Assembly: GCA_003139735.1 (NCBI GenBank) | Contig: PLGA01000548.1 | Span: 1 to 5,565 of the forward strand | Direction: 5' to 3' | DNA from: Bryobacterales bacterium | GTDB lineage: Bacteria; Acidobacteriota; Terriglobia; Bryobacterales; Bryobacteraceae | Length of the DNA stretch: 5,565 nt | Made by a program: the position numbers and the translations under genes | Notes under the pieces: model-generated | The model's input: the letters and a program-made list of their open reading frames with translations, nothing else | What the model was told of the DNA's origin: nothing | The model's database searches: none | Part shown: positions 1-5,565 of the stretch, piece after piece | Position numbering within the stretch: position 1 is the stretch's first letter | Layout of the letters: every line of letters begins with the position of its first letter

Positions 1-1
1 C

Positions 2-994
2 GGCGGGCTGGCATGGCTGGCGACCGATACGTTCCGCAACAACATCGTGTACAGCAACGGCGGTTACCAATACGGCTTCCTGATGGTCAACGACTTCACC
101 GACAGCGTGAACTACAACGACGGGACCTCGGTGGGCTATTCGTTCGCGCAGTTCGAGGCGCAGCTCGCCGCCGGTGCGGGGACCAACCTGCAACTCAATC
201 CTCTGCTGGTGGCTGCAAATCCGGCCTGGTACACCACGCCGCAGAGTTTCAATCTGCAGGTGCAAACGGGCAGTCCGGCCATCGGCGCGGGGCTGGCAAC
301 GGATGCGCCGGCTGTGGATATTATGGGGAAGTCTCGCGGCGGCGCACCGGACATCGGCGCCTATCAGTACGGGGACAGCTCCACTTCCATCGCGCTTACC
401 ATCAATACCACCACGCTGGCCAGTGGAACGCTGGGGACGCCTTATACGCAGGGTTTGAGCGCCAGCGGCGGAACCGCGCCTTACATCTGGTTGGTGACCT
501 CCGGTTCCCTGCCCGCCGGACTGGTGCTATTCTCCACAGGGCTGATCGGCGGCACGCCGGTGGCAGCCGGAACGTCCACCATAACGGTGGAGGTGCAGGA
601 CAGCGCCGGGAACAGCGCCTCCGCGAAATGGAGTATCACGATTGCCCCTGTAGCCGCATCCCTCTCCTCCTTGAATTGTGCTCCCGAACGCTTGACCTCG
701 GACGGATCCGCCACCTGCACAATAATGCTGACCGCGGCAGCACCGCCCGGCGGCGCAGCCGTTTTGCTTCTTAGTTCCAACCATCTTCTTAGTACTCCGG
801 CCTCGGCAGTAGTGCCGGCTGGTTCCACCGCCACGACCTTCACCATCAGTGCCAGCGCGATTTCCTTTTCCACCGTTAGTGTGATCACCGCTTCCCTGGA
901 CGGCAGCTCTTTGACGACGATTATGGTCCTGCATGCCCCAGCCAGACCTGCTATTCTCGGCCCCCCGACACACCAGGGAGGCGTCGTGCAATAG
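2..994 (+). CDS. C-terminal part of a secreted beta-helix / Ig-like repeat protein (5' end outside window)
   Basis: The frame is open from base 2 to the TAG at 992-994, giving 330 residues with no start in view; the ATG at 47 is internal. Residues about 1-124 look like the last coils of a right-handed parallel beta-helix. They end in the segment typical of 'choice-of-anchor Q' proteins: NPLL, then SPAIGAG, then PDIGAYQYG. Residues about 130-215 form a putative Ig (He_PIG-type) domain with GTPYTQ, SGSLPAGL, GLIGGTP and VQDSAGN. Residues about 217-312 are a second Ig-like domain starting with LNC and, 14 residues after that Cys, a second Cys in SATCTI; these may form a disulfide. This domain series is common in large exported proteins of Acidobacteriota. 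The likely role is surface binding or adhesion, or glycan contact; no catalytic residues are evident. The last 20 residues are a short Pro-rich tail without an LPXTG or autotransporter-like end. It is separated from the next gene by 153 bp and is probably not part of that operon. Domain type is fairly certain; function is not. Confidence 0.88.
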   Translation, partial: GGLAWLATDTFRNNIVYSNGGYQYGFLMVNDFTDSVNYNDGTSVGYSFAQFEAQLAAGAGTNLQLNPLLVAANPAWYTTPQSFNLQVQTGSPAIGAGLATDAPAVDIMGKSRGGAPDIGAYQYGDSSTSIALTINTTTLASGTLGTPYTQGLSASGGTAPYIWLVTSGSLPAGLVLFSTGLIGGTPVAAGTSTITVEVQDSAGNSASAKWSITIAPVAASLSSLNCAPERLTSDGSATCTIMLTAAAPPGGAAVLLLSSNHLLSTPASAVVPAGSTATTFTISASAISFSTVSVITASLDGSSLTTIMVLHAPARPAILGPPTHQGGVVQ

Positions 995-1003
995 ATCCTC
1001 TTA

Positions 1004-1022
1004 GGCGGGCGCGTTCGCTGCC
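1004..1022 (+). terminator. Weak hairpin just after the secreted-protein gene, possible terminator
   Basis: Ten bases after the TAG, GGC (1004-1006) pairs with GCC (1020-1022) and GCG (1009-1011) pairs with CGC (1016-1018) around a CGTT loop, with one bulge and one G-T pair. Only two T's follow the stem, so this is not a classical intrinsic terminator. Its position between two apparently independent transcription units is the main argument for it. Confidence 0.25.
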
Positions 1023-1049
1023 TTGGTCCCCCCGTACGGGAGAGAAGAT

Positions 1050-1082
1050 TTCGAACTCTATCCAAATATTCCGTATCTTAAC
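1050..1082 (+). promoter_or_regulatory. AT-richer patch, possible operon promoter
   Basis: In a GC-rich window, the stretch from about 1042 to 1082 is clearly AT-richer. TATCTT at 1074-1079 matches four of six bases of a sigma-70 -10 box, and TCGAAC at 1051-1056, 17 bp upstream, matches only three of six of the -35 consensus. The patch lies 65-100 bp upstream of the first operon ATG, leaving a short 5' leader. This is a position-and-composition argument, not a convincing motif. The rest of the 995-1147 gap holds no gene that I can support. Confidence 0.25.
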
Positions 1083-1147
1083 GGGCCATTAGCGCCCAAG
1101 ACGGGCATGGCAACAGGCGTGCCGGACGTGAGACGCGGAACCGACAA

Positions 1148-2545
1148 ATGCGGCCACTACCCATCATCCAACCACTCCGGCGCACCGATGCCGCATTGGC
1201 CGCGGCCTCGATGGTTTCGGCCTTCGTCCCTGCAACTCCCGCCGGCTCAGCCAGCGCCATTCCCGCCAAGGCGCGGGATGCCAGGGTGTTTCATGCCACG
1301 CCGCGCCTGGGGCCCTTTCTGGCGCTTGCCGCGCAACTCGCCCTGCTGTTACTTGTCTTCAGCCTCTTCAACCTGGAAAGAGCCGGTTTTGGGCGCTTTT
1401 TGGCTGTTGTTTTCGGAGCCTTCCTCGTTCATTACTGGATTCCCTTTCGTTTCAAGGAGCCGTTTTGGGTGGCCGTATCCGTGGCCGGAGCCTTTTGGCT
1501 GCTGGGGCCGCCGGTTGCCGCGCTTCTGATGGCCATCGGAGCGGCATTCTTCCTGACTCTGCGCAGCGCCATGGCGCTCCGGTGGCGAATCCTCCTGGTA
1601 GGGGCCGTTTTCACGGCGTTGGCTTACGGCCGCGCTACCGGAGCCCTCGCCATTCCGAGCGCGTTCTATCCCGTGTTCGGCGCCATATTCATGTTCCGCA
1701 TCATCATTTATGTTTACGACCTGGCGCATAGCCGGGAACGGGCACGGTTGCTGCCCTTCTTGAGTTACTTCTTCGTGCTGCCCAATTATTATTTCACGTT
1801 TTTCCCCGTCATCGATTTCCAGACCATGCGGCGGTCGTATTACCAGCGCGACATCCACGAAATTGCGCAACAGGGCATTCGCTGGATGACGCGTGGCGCC
1901 ATCCAGCTGGCGCTTTACCGCCTTGTCGTTTATTTCAACGACGCATACTTGCCCGACCTCGTCACTAGTTTTCACGCCTTGGTCTCCACCATGGTCTTGA
2001 CGTATCTGCTGTATATGAACGTCTCGGGGCAGTTCCATCTGATCGTGGGAATGCTGCACCTGTTCGGCTACGACCTTCCCGAAACCAATCGCCGCTATCT
2101 GCTGGCCAGAAGCCTCACCGATTTCTGGCGGCGGGTCAACATCTACTGGAAGGATTTCATGGTGAAAGTCGTGTATTTTCCTATCTACTTCAGGTTTCGC
2201 AAGAGCGGCGAAGCGCGTGCCCAGGTTGCGGCGACGGCGGCCGTGTTCGTGGTCACCTGGGCTCTGCATCTCTACCAGTCCTTCTGGCTGCTTGGAAAGG
2301 CGACCCTGAGTTGGCCCGATAGCCTTTTCTGGGCGATCCTCGGGCTGCTGGTGGTCGGCAATACGCTCTATGAGATGCGGCACAAGCGCCAGCGCCGTGG
2401 CGCTGGGTGGCGCGCGCGCGCAATCGAGGCCGCGCAAGTGCTGGGTACCTTCACGCTGATCTGTACGCTGTGGTCTTTGTGGTCCTCGCCCAGCGTGAAC
2501 GCCTGGGTCTATCTGATGACGCACTGGGCCAGGAGCCATGGATGA
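1148..2545 (+). CDS. MBOAT-family membrane O-acyltransferase (DltB/AlgI-like)
   Basis: This 465-residue polytopic membrane protein has about ten hydrophobic segments between residues 56 and 446. The MBOAT signature is clear in residues 287-348: an LLYMNVSG stretch sits where relatives have a Y-x-D-x-SG motif, followed by LFGYDLPETNRRYLLARS, DFWRR (325-329) and a YFPIYF segment. His374, in WALH inside a hydrophobic helix, is the candidate catalytic histidine, matching the 'WHG' histidine of AlgI/DltB proteins. Known relatives move acyl groups across or at the inner membrane onto glycans, teichoic acids or lipids. The ATG at 1148 is the first in-frame start after a stop at 1079. A weak GCGGA lies 8 bp upstream. 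Residues 1-50 are Ala/Pro-rich and not membrane-like, so the start could be later, for example Met22 at 1211, which lacks a visible ribosome site. The stop overlaps the SGNH gene start by ATGA. With an adenylation enzyme and carrier protein in the operon, a DltB-like role is inferred: taking an acyl group from the carrier protein. Family confidence is high; acceptor unknown. Confidence 0.87.
   Translation: MRPLPIIQPLRRTDAALAAASMVSAFVPATPAGSASAIPAKARDARVFHATPRLGPFLALAAQLALLLLVFSLFNLERAGFGRFLAVVFGAFLVHYWIPFRFKEPFWVAVSVAGAFWLLGPPVAALLMAIGAAFFLTLRSAMALRWRILLVGAVFTALAYGRATGALAIPSAFYPVFGAIFMFRIIIYVYDLAHSRERARLLPFLSYFFVLPNYYFTFFPVIDFQTMRRSYYQRDIHEIAQQGIRWMTRGAIQLALYRLVVYFNDAYLPDLVTSFHALVSTMVLTYLLYMNVSGQFHLIVGMLHLFGYDLPETNRRYLLARSLTDFWRRVNIYWKDFMVKVVYFPIYFRFRKSGEARAQVAATAAVFVVTWALHLYQSFWLLGKATLSWPDSLFWAILGLLVVGNTLYEMRHKRQRRGAGWRARAIEAAQVLGTFTLICTLWSLWSSPSVNAWVYLMTHWARSHG
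2531..2535 (+). promoter_or_regulatory. Ribosome binding site AGGAG setting the SGNH gene start
   Basis: AGGAG lies inside the end of the MBOAT gene, six bases before the ATG at 2542. It favours that start over the upstream in-frame ATG at 2407, which would put 45 extra residues deep in the preceding gene and ahead of a normal N-terminal hydrophobic segment. Confidence 0.75.
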
Positions 2546-3651
2546 AGAACCTCGGCCGAACGAAAAGCTTCTGGCTCCGCGCGGTTGCTACGGCCGCCAC
2601 TCTGGTGGCGCTGGCTGCCCTGGCGGGGGCCGAAGCCCCCATGTACCGCACCCCGTATGGCCGATTCCCTGCGACGCTGATCTCCGTGATGCGCAGCCGG
2701 GAGTTGTTGGACAATCCCGGAGTTGCCGGATACTACGAGAGGCTGTTCGCCAAAACCGGAGGCATGGACCAGAACTATATCTTCGACCGCAGCTTTCGGG
2801 TTTTTCGATTCAAGCCGAACCTCACATGGCAGCACGACCTGGTTACTACCAATAGTTTTGGCATGATCGGCCCCGAGTGTTCCCTGCGCAAACCGCCTCA
2901 CACACGGCGGGTGGCGCTGCTGGGGGGCTCTCTATCGGCCGGTCACATGATCCAGGCCAACCAGACGTTCGGAGCCTTGCTGGAGAGCCGTCTGAATACC
3001 ATGCGGCCTAGTGCGCCATCCCAGCGGTTCGAGATTCTGAATTTCGCCTGTGTGGCTTACACTCTCACACAGATACTCGATGTCGCCATCGAGGATGCGC
3101 CGCGCTTCGAGCCCGACGTATACATGGTGGACGTCAATGAACTGGGGGTCTTCAGACAATGGGATAGACACTTGGTCCAAGTGGTTCAACGGGGGATCGA
3201 CCCGAAGTACCAGTTTCTGCGGGAGGTCTTGCGCCAGTCCGGAGCATCCGCCGGGGATGACGATCTCACGCTGTACGGCAAGCTGGCGCCCTATCGGATG
3301 CAGGTGCTGCGGGAAACCCTGGTCGAGCTCCAGTCCGCGGTGGCGCGCCAGCACGCCGCGTTGATCGTCATTCTTGTGCCTTCGATCGAGGCTGGCGAAT
3401 TGAGCAAGAGGCGTGTGCAGGGAATTCGGCCCCTGCTCGCGTCGCTCCATATCACGGTGGTCGATTTGCTGGATACGTTTGAAGGGGTTCTGGATACCGC
3501 CCGGTTGGCCGCCTACCGGGGAGATGTCCATCCCAACGCGGAGGGCAACGCCATGCTTTTTCGGAATCTCTACGCCAAGCTCCGGGCGCAACCGGAAGCC
3601 TGGGCGGCCCTTATGGGGAGCGCGGCGGAGAGCGCGGGATCCACCCAATGA
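2542..3651 (+). CDS. Membrane-anchored or exported SGNH-fold hydrolase/acyltransferase-like protein
   Basis: This 369-residue protein starts with a basic N-terminus and a hydrophobic segment at about residues 12-30, a signal peptide or membrane anchor. The rest is therefore probably outside the inner membrane. The SGNH blocks can be followed. TNSFGMIGPE (103-112) precedes block I, RVALLGGSLSAG (123-134), with Ser130 as the likely nucleophile. Block II (EILNFACVAY, 164-173) has Ala or Cys where Gly is usual. Block III is VDVNELG (196-202) with Asn199. The final block is GDVHPNAEGN (327-336) with Asp328 and His330. Relatives include esterases, polysaccharide O-acetyltransferase partners (AlgJ/AlgX type) and, by fold, DltD. 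Both neighbours overlap it by ATGA. Next to an MBOAT gene, a DltD- or AlgJ-like job is the best inference: moving, or hydrolysing off, the acyl group delivered through the MBOAT protein at an extracytoplasmic acceptor. The Ser, Asn and His are present, so I expect it to be active. Specificity cannot be read from sequence. Confidence 0.82.
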   Translation: MKNLGRTKSFWLRAVATAATLVALAALAGAEAPMYRTPYGRFPATLISVMRSRELLDNPGVAGYYERLFAKTGGMDQNYIFDRSFRVFRFKPNLTWQHDLVTTNSFGMIGPECSLRKPPHTRRVALLGGSLSAGHMIQANQTFGALLESRLNTMRPSAPSQRFEILNFACVAYTLTQILDVAIEDAPRFEPDVYMVDVNELGVFRQWDRHLVQVVQRGIDPKYQFLREVLRQSGASAGDDDLTLYGKLAPYRMQVLRETLVELQSAVARQHAALIVILVPSIEAGELSKRRVQGIRPLLASLHITVVDLLDTFEGVLDTARLAAYRGDVHPNAEGNAMLFRNLYAKLRAQPEAWAALMGSAAESAGSTQ

Positions 3652-4844
3652 ACCGGGTGCCTGAGCCGGATGCCGTTCTGAGCCGCCCTTCGCCCATGGA
3701 CTTGTATCTCACCGAAGAACAGATCCAATTACAGAATGCCGCGATCGAGTTCGCCCGGTCGGAGCTGAACGACGATGTGATTCGCCGGGACCACGACGAA
3801 ACCTTCAGCCAGGAAGGCTGGAAGAAGTGCGCTGGTTTCGGCGTGCTGGGCCTGCCTGTGCCTTCCGAATATGGCGGCTTGGAGCTCGGGATTACCGACG
3901 TCATCGCGGTCATGGAGGGACTCGGGTACGGCGCGCGGGACCAGGGGCTGCTTTTCTCCATCAACGCTCACTTGTGGACCAATACGCTGCCCATCCTGGC
4001 CTACGGCTCCGAGGAGCAGAAGCGGAAGTATCTTCCGGGATTGTGCAACGGCGAGTTGATCGGCGCCAACGTCGCCTCCGAGCCGGACGCGGGTTCCGAC
4101 GTTTTTTCCATGCGTACGCGAGCCGGGAAACAGGGGGATCGGTACGTTCTGAATGGGGCCAAGACATTCGTCAGCAATGCTCCGATGGCCGGCCTCTTCA
4201 CGGTTTACGCCACCGTGGACCCGGATCTAGGCCCCATGGGCGTCACCGCCTTTCTCGTGGAGCGCGGCACGCCGGGTTTGACCGTGACCCGCGGCCTCCA
4301 AAAAATGGGCCTGCGCACCTCGCCGATGGCCGAGATCGTGCTGGATAATTGCGCTGTGCCCGCCGCCAATCGCCTGGGGCGGGAGGGGCGCGGCGTGGCC
4401 GTGTTCGAGTCTTCCATGGAGTGGGAGAGGGGCTGCATCCTGGCCAACTACCTGGGGATGATGAGAAGGCAGCTTGAAACCTGCATCGAGTATGTGCGCG
4501 CGCGCAAACAGTTCGGCAAGTCCATCGGCAAGTTCCAGTCGGTGGCTAACCGCGTCGTGGACATGAAAGTCCGTCTGGATACGTGCCGGCCGCTGGTGTA
4601 CCGCATCGGATGGCTGAAGGAGCGCAATCGGCCTGCCATGGTGGAGGCCGCGGTCGCCAAGCTGTACGTCGCCGAGTGCCTCGTCAAATCCTGCCAGGAC
4701 GCGCTTCAGATTCACGGAGGCTACGGCTATATGGTGGAACAGGGCATCGAACGGGAGTTGCGCGACGCTCTGGGCAGCACATTGTATTCCGGGACGTCGG
4801 AGATTCAACGTAATTTGATCGCGAAGGGTTTGGGGATTGGATGA
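3648..4844 (+). CDS. Acyl-CoA-dehydrogenase-like flavoprotein, probably carrier-protein-directed (PltE-like)
   Basis: This 398-residue, full-length acyl-CoA dehydrogenase has an N-terminal helical domain (about 17-130), a middle beta domain (about 135-240) and a C-terminal helical domain (247-395). ASEPDAGSD (143-151) is close to family signature 1. QIHGGYGY...E...R...D (354-373) fits signature 2 exactly. RKQFG (286-290) is the conserved FAD-contact region. The usual short-/medium-chain catalytic Glu in YEGT is Ser381 here (YSGT). Glu260 in MEWERG aligns without gaps with Glu254 of isovaleryl-CoA dehydrogenase and is the likely base. The ESSMEWER...LGMM segment and NAPMAGLF...YAT resemble L-prolyl-carrier dehydrogenases of pyrrole biosynthesis (PltE/RedW/CloN3 type), from memory of that family. 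With a carrier protein directly downstream, oxidation of a carrier-tethered amino acyl thioester in the cytoplasm is inferred. Start: the ATG at 3648 overlaps the upstream stop by ATGA, with a GGGA 8 bp ahead. Met17 (3696) begins the usual 'MDxxLTEEQ' family N-terminus, so a later start is possible. Confidence 0.9.
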   Translation: MNRVPEPDAVLSRPSPMDLYLTEEQIQLQNAAIEFARSELNDDVIRRDHDETFSQEGWKKCAGFGVLGLPVPSEYGGLELGITDVIAVMEGLGYGARDQGLLFSINAHLWTNTLPILAYGSEEQKRKYLPGLCNGELIGANVASEPDAGSDVFSMRTRAGKQGDRYVLNGAKTFVSNAPMAGLFTVYATVDPDLGPMGVTAFLVERGTPGLTVTRGLQKMGLRTSPMAEIVLDNCAVPAANRLGREGRGVAVFESSMEWERGCILANYLGMMRRQLETCIEYVRARKQFGKSIGKFQSVANRVVDMKVRLDTCRPLVYRIGWLKERNRPAMVEAAVAKLYVAECLVKSCQDALQIHGGYGYMVEQGIERELRDALGSTLYSGTSEIQRNLIAKGLGIG

Positions 4845-5101
4845 TGGGCAGCGTAAACGAAGACATCCGGCAGTACATTCTTTCCGAGTTCTTGCCTGGA
4901 GAGACGGCTTCCAACGTACAAGACGACACTCCGCTCCGCACCAGCGGGATCCTGGACTCCATGGCCACGCTGCGTCTGGTCGGTTATATCGAGGAGCGCT
5001 ATGGCATTGAGGTGGAAGCCCATGAGGCGAGCGTCGACAATTTCGAAACCGTCGGCGCGATTGCCTCGTTCGTAGCGGGCAAGGGCGGCGCCACATCCTG
5101 A
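4841..5101 (+). CDS. Stand-alone acyl/peptidyl carrier protein
   Basis: This 86-residue protein has the size and pattern of a free carrier protein: helix 1 (about 5-17), a loop with DDTPL (28-32), then GILDSM (36-41). Ser40 is the phosphopantetheine attachment site, followed by the long helix TLRLVGYIEERYGIEV. The order GILDSM...L...I...YGIEV resembles both PltL-type prolyl carriers and DltC-type D-alanyl carriers, and not the DSLD of fatty-acid ACP. It would need a phosphopantetheinyl transferase from elsewhere in the genome. It presumably carries the aminoacyl group made by the adenylation enzyme downstream, presents it to the dehydrogenase upstream, and perhaps docks on the MBOAT protein as DltC does on DltB. 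Its ATG overlaps the dehydrogenase stop (ATGA). GGGGA at 4832-4836 is 4 bp from this ATG but 7 bp from a second ATG at 4844, so translation may begin at either. Confidence 0.92.
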   Translation: MMGSVNEDIRQYILSEFLPGETASNVQDDTPLRTSGILDSMATLRLVGYIEERYGIEVEAHEASVDNFETVGAIASFVAGKGGATS

Positions 5102-5104
5102 GGG
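5100..5104 (+). promoter_or_regulatory. Ribosome binding site GAGGG setting a GTG start
   Basis: GAGGG overlaps the carrier-protein stop codon and sits five bases before the GTG at 5110. It supports this GTG over the next in-frame GTG at 5122. No ATG exists nearby in this frame. Confidence 0.65.
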
Positions 5105-5109
5105 CGGCT

Positions 5110-5565
5110 GTGGGAACAACGGTGCATCTCTGCGATTATCTTGAAGCCAGCGCTGCCCGGTTTCCGGCGCGCGTAGCCGCTGTCGATCCCGACGGCGCGG
5201 CGCTCACCTACCGCGAACTCGATCAGCGCGCGAGCCGCGTCGCCGGATTCCTGGTCGAGCGCGGGGTAGCCCCAGGGGACCGAGTGGGGTTGGCGCTGCC
5301 AAAAACTACCGCCGCGCTGGCCGCTGTGTTTGGCATTCTGAAGGCACGCGCCGCGTATGTTCCGGTGGATTGGTCGGGGCCGGCCGAACGTGTCCGGTCC
5401 ATCCTCACGGACTGCCAGGTCCGCGCGTTAATCGTGGACCGCCGTCGCCCCGATTTGCCGGACTGCGCCGAAACCGTGATCCTTCTCGGTTCGCAAGCCG
5501 GAAACTCCCCGCCTCTTTCCGCGGCCGGCCACTTCGACTGGGAATCCGTGCTGCAACACGAACCC
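5110..5565 (+). CDS. Amino-acid adenylation (AMP-binding) enzyme, N-terminal part; 3' end outside window
   Basis: The frame is open from a GTG start at 5110 to the window edge, giving 152 residues of an expected roughly 500 or more. It has core motif A1 as LTYREL (32-37), GVAPGDRVGLALPK (52-65), and core motif A2 as LKARAAYVPVDW (77-88), followed by PAERVRSILTDCQVRALIV. These belong to ANL-superfamily amino-acid adenylation domains such as DltA, PltF and NRPS A domains. It would activate an amino acid with ATP and load it on the phosphopantetheine of the carrier protein encoded 8 bp upstream. The window ends before the phosphate-binding A3 motif and the A4-A5 substrate pocket, so the amino acid cannot be read. 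Whether it continues as a single-domain enzyme or a multidomain NRPS is also unknown. The protein begins close to the A domain with no condensation domain ahead of it, which fits a free-standing loading enzyme. The family is clear; substrate is open, with proline or D-alanine suggested only by context. Confidence 0.9.
   Translation, partial: MGTTVHLCDYLEASAARFPARVAAVDPDGAALTYRELDQRASRVAGFLVERGVAPGDRVGLALPKTTAALAAVFGILKARAAYVPVDWSGPAERVRSILTDCQVRALIVDRRRPDLPDCAETVILLGSQAGNSPPLSAAGHFDWESVLQHEP

Noticed and set aside
481..1065. 194-codon open frame on the minus strand over the end of the secreted-protein gene
   Set aside because: It lies opposite clear Ig-like domains and has no recognisable motif or convincing start site.
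1023..1529. 168-codon plus-strand frame spanning the intergenic gap and the MBOAT start
   Set aside because: It is a Pro/Arg/Trp-rich out-of-frame translation, overlaps the membrane segments of the MBOAT gene, and has no ribosome site.
1349..2539. 396-codon open frame on the minus strand opposite the MBOAT gene
   Set aside because: Its translation is Arg/Gln/His/Glu-rich without domain motifs, while the plus strand encodes a clear MBOAT protein; it is a GC-bias shadow.
2407..2541. Longer SGNH protein starting at the ATG at 2407
   Set aside because: The extra 45 residues lie inside the MBOAT gene, and the AGGAG plus ATGA overlap at 2542 places a normal basic N-terminus and hydrophobic segment at the start.
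3648..4844. Ordinary fatty-acid beta-oxidation acyl-CoA dehydrogenase
   Set aside because: There are no thiolase, hydratase, CoA ligase or ETF genes nearby, the YEGT glutamate is missing, and a carrier protein is coupled directly downstream; not fully excluded.
4227..5096. 289-codon minus-strand frame opposite the dehydrogenase and carrier protein
   Set aside because: Both plus-strand genes have strong family motifs; the antisense product shows none.
1..5565. CRISPR arrays, insertion sequences, tRNA or rRNA genes
   Set aside because: I saw no spaced direct repeats, transposase motifs, terminal inverted repeats or RNA-gene sequences by eye.

Overview
This GC-rich, protein-dense window holds five plus-strand genes: the 3' end of a secreted repeat-domain protein, then a tightly packed operon that runs off the right edge. 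The first protein's domain style (parallel beta-helix tail, a 'LPAGL' putative-Ig domain, then a Ser/Thr/Ala-rich Ig-like domain with a paired-cysteine start) is frequent in Acidobacteriota of the Solibacter/Bryobacter type. I infer such a Gram-negative soil-type bacterium with moderate confidence; no marker gene is present to prove it.

Layout: 2-994 is the C-terminal 330 residues of the surface or secreted beta-helix/Ig protein. 995-1147 is a 153-bp gap with a weak hairpin, a 10-bp palindrome and an AT-richer patch that may hold the operon promoter. The operon follows: an MBOAT-type membrane O-acyltransferase (1148-2545), a membrane-anchored or exported SGNH-fold protein (2542-3651), an acyl-CoA-dehydrogenase-like flavoprotein (3648-4844), a stand-alone acyl/peptidyl carrier protein (4841-5101) and the N-terminal 152 residues of an amino-acid adenylation enzyme (5110 onward). 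The first three junctions are all 4-bp ATGA stop/start overlaps and the last gap is 8 bp, so co-transcription and translational coupling are very likely.

How the genes may work together: adenylation enzyme, carrier protein, MBOAT and SGNH protein are the four component types of the dlt (D-alanylation) pathway, DltA, DltC, DltB and DltD. The additional gene is a dehydrogenase whose active-site layout and local motifs look like carrier-protein-directed dehydrogenases such as PltE, which with PltF and PltL converts prolyl-S-carrier to pyrrole-2-carboxyl-S-carrier. The inferred pathway is activation of an amino acid, loading on the carrier, oxidation while tethered, then MBOAT/SGNH-dependent transfer across the membrane onto an envelope or extracellular acceptor. 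Proline and a pyrrole-2-carboxyl product are the leading guess. The substrate-code region of the adenylation domain lies beyond the window, so substrate and acceptor remain open. This dlt-like operon with a built-in oxidase is the most interesting thing in the window.
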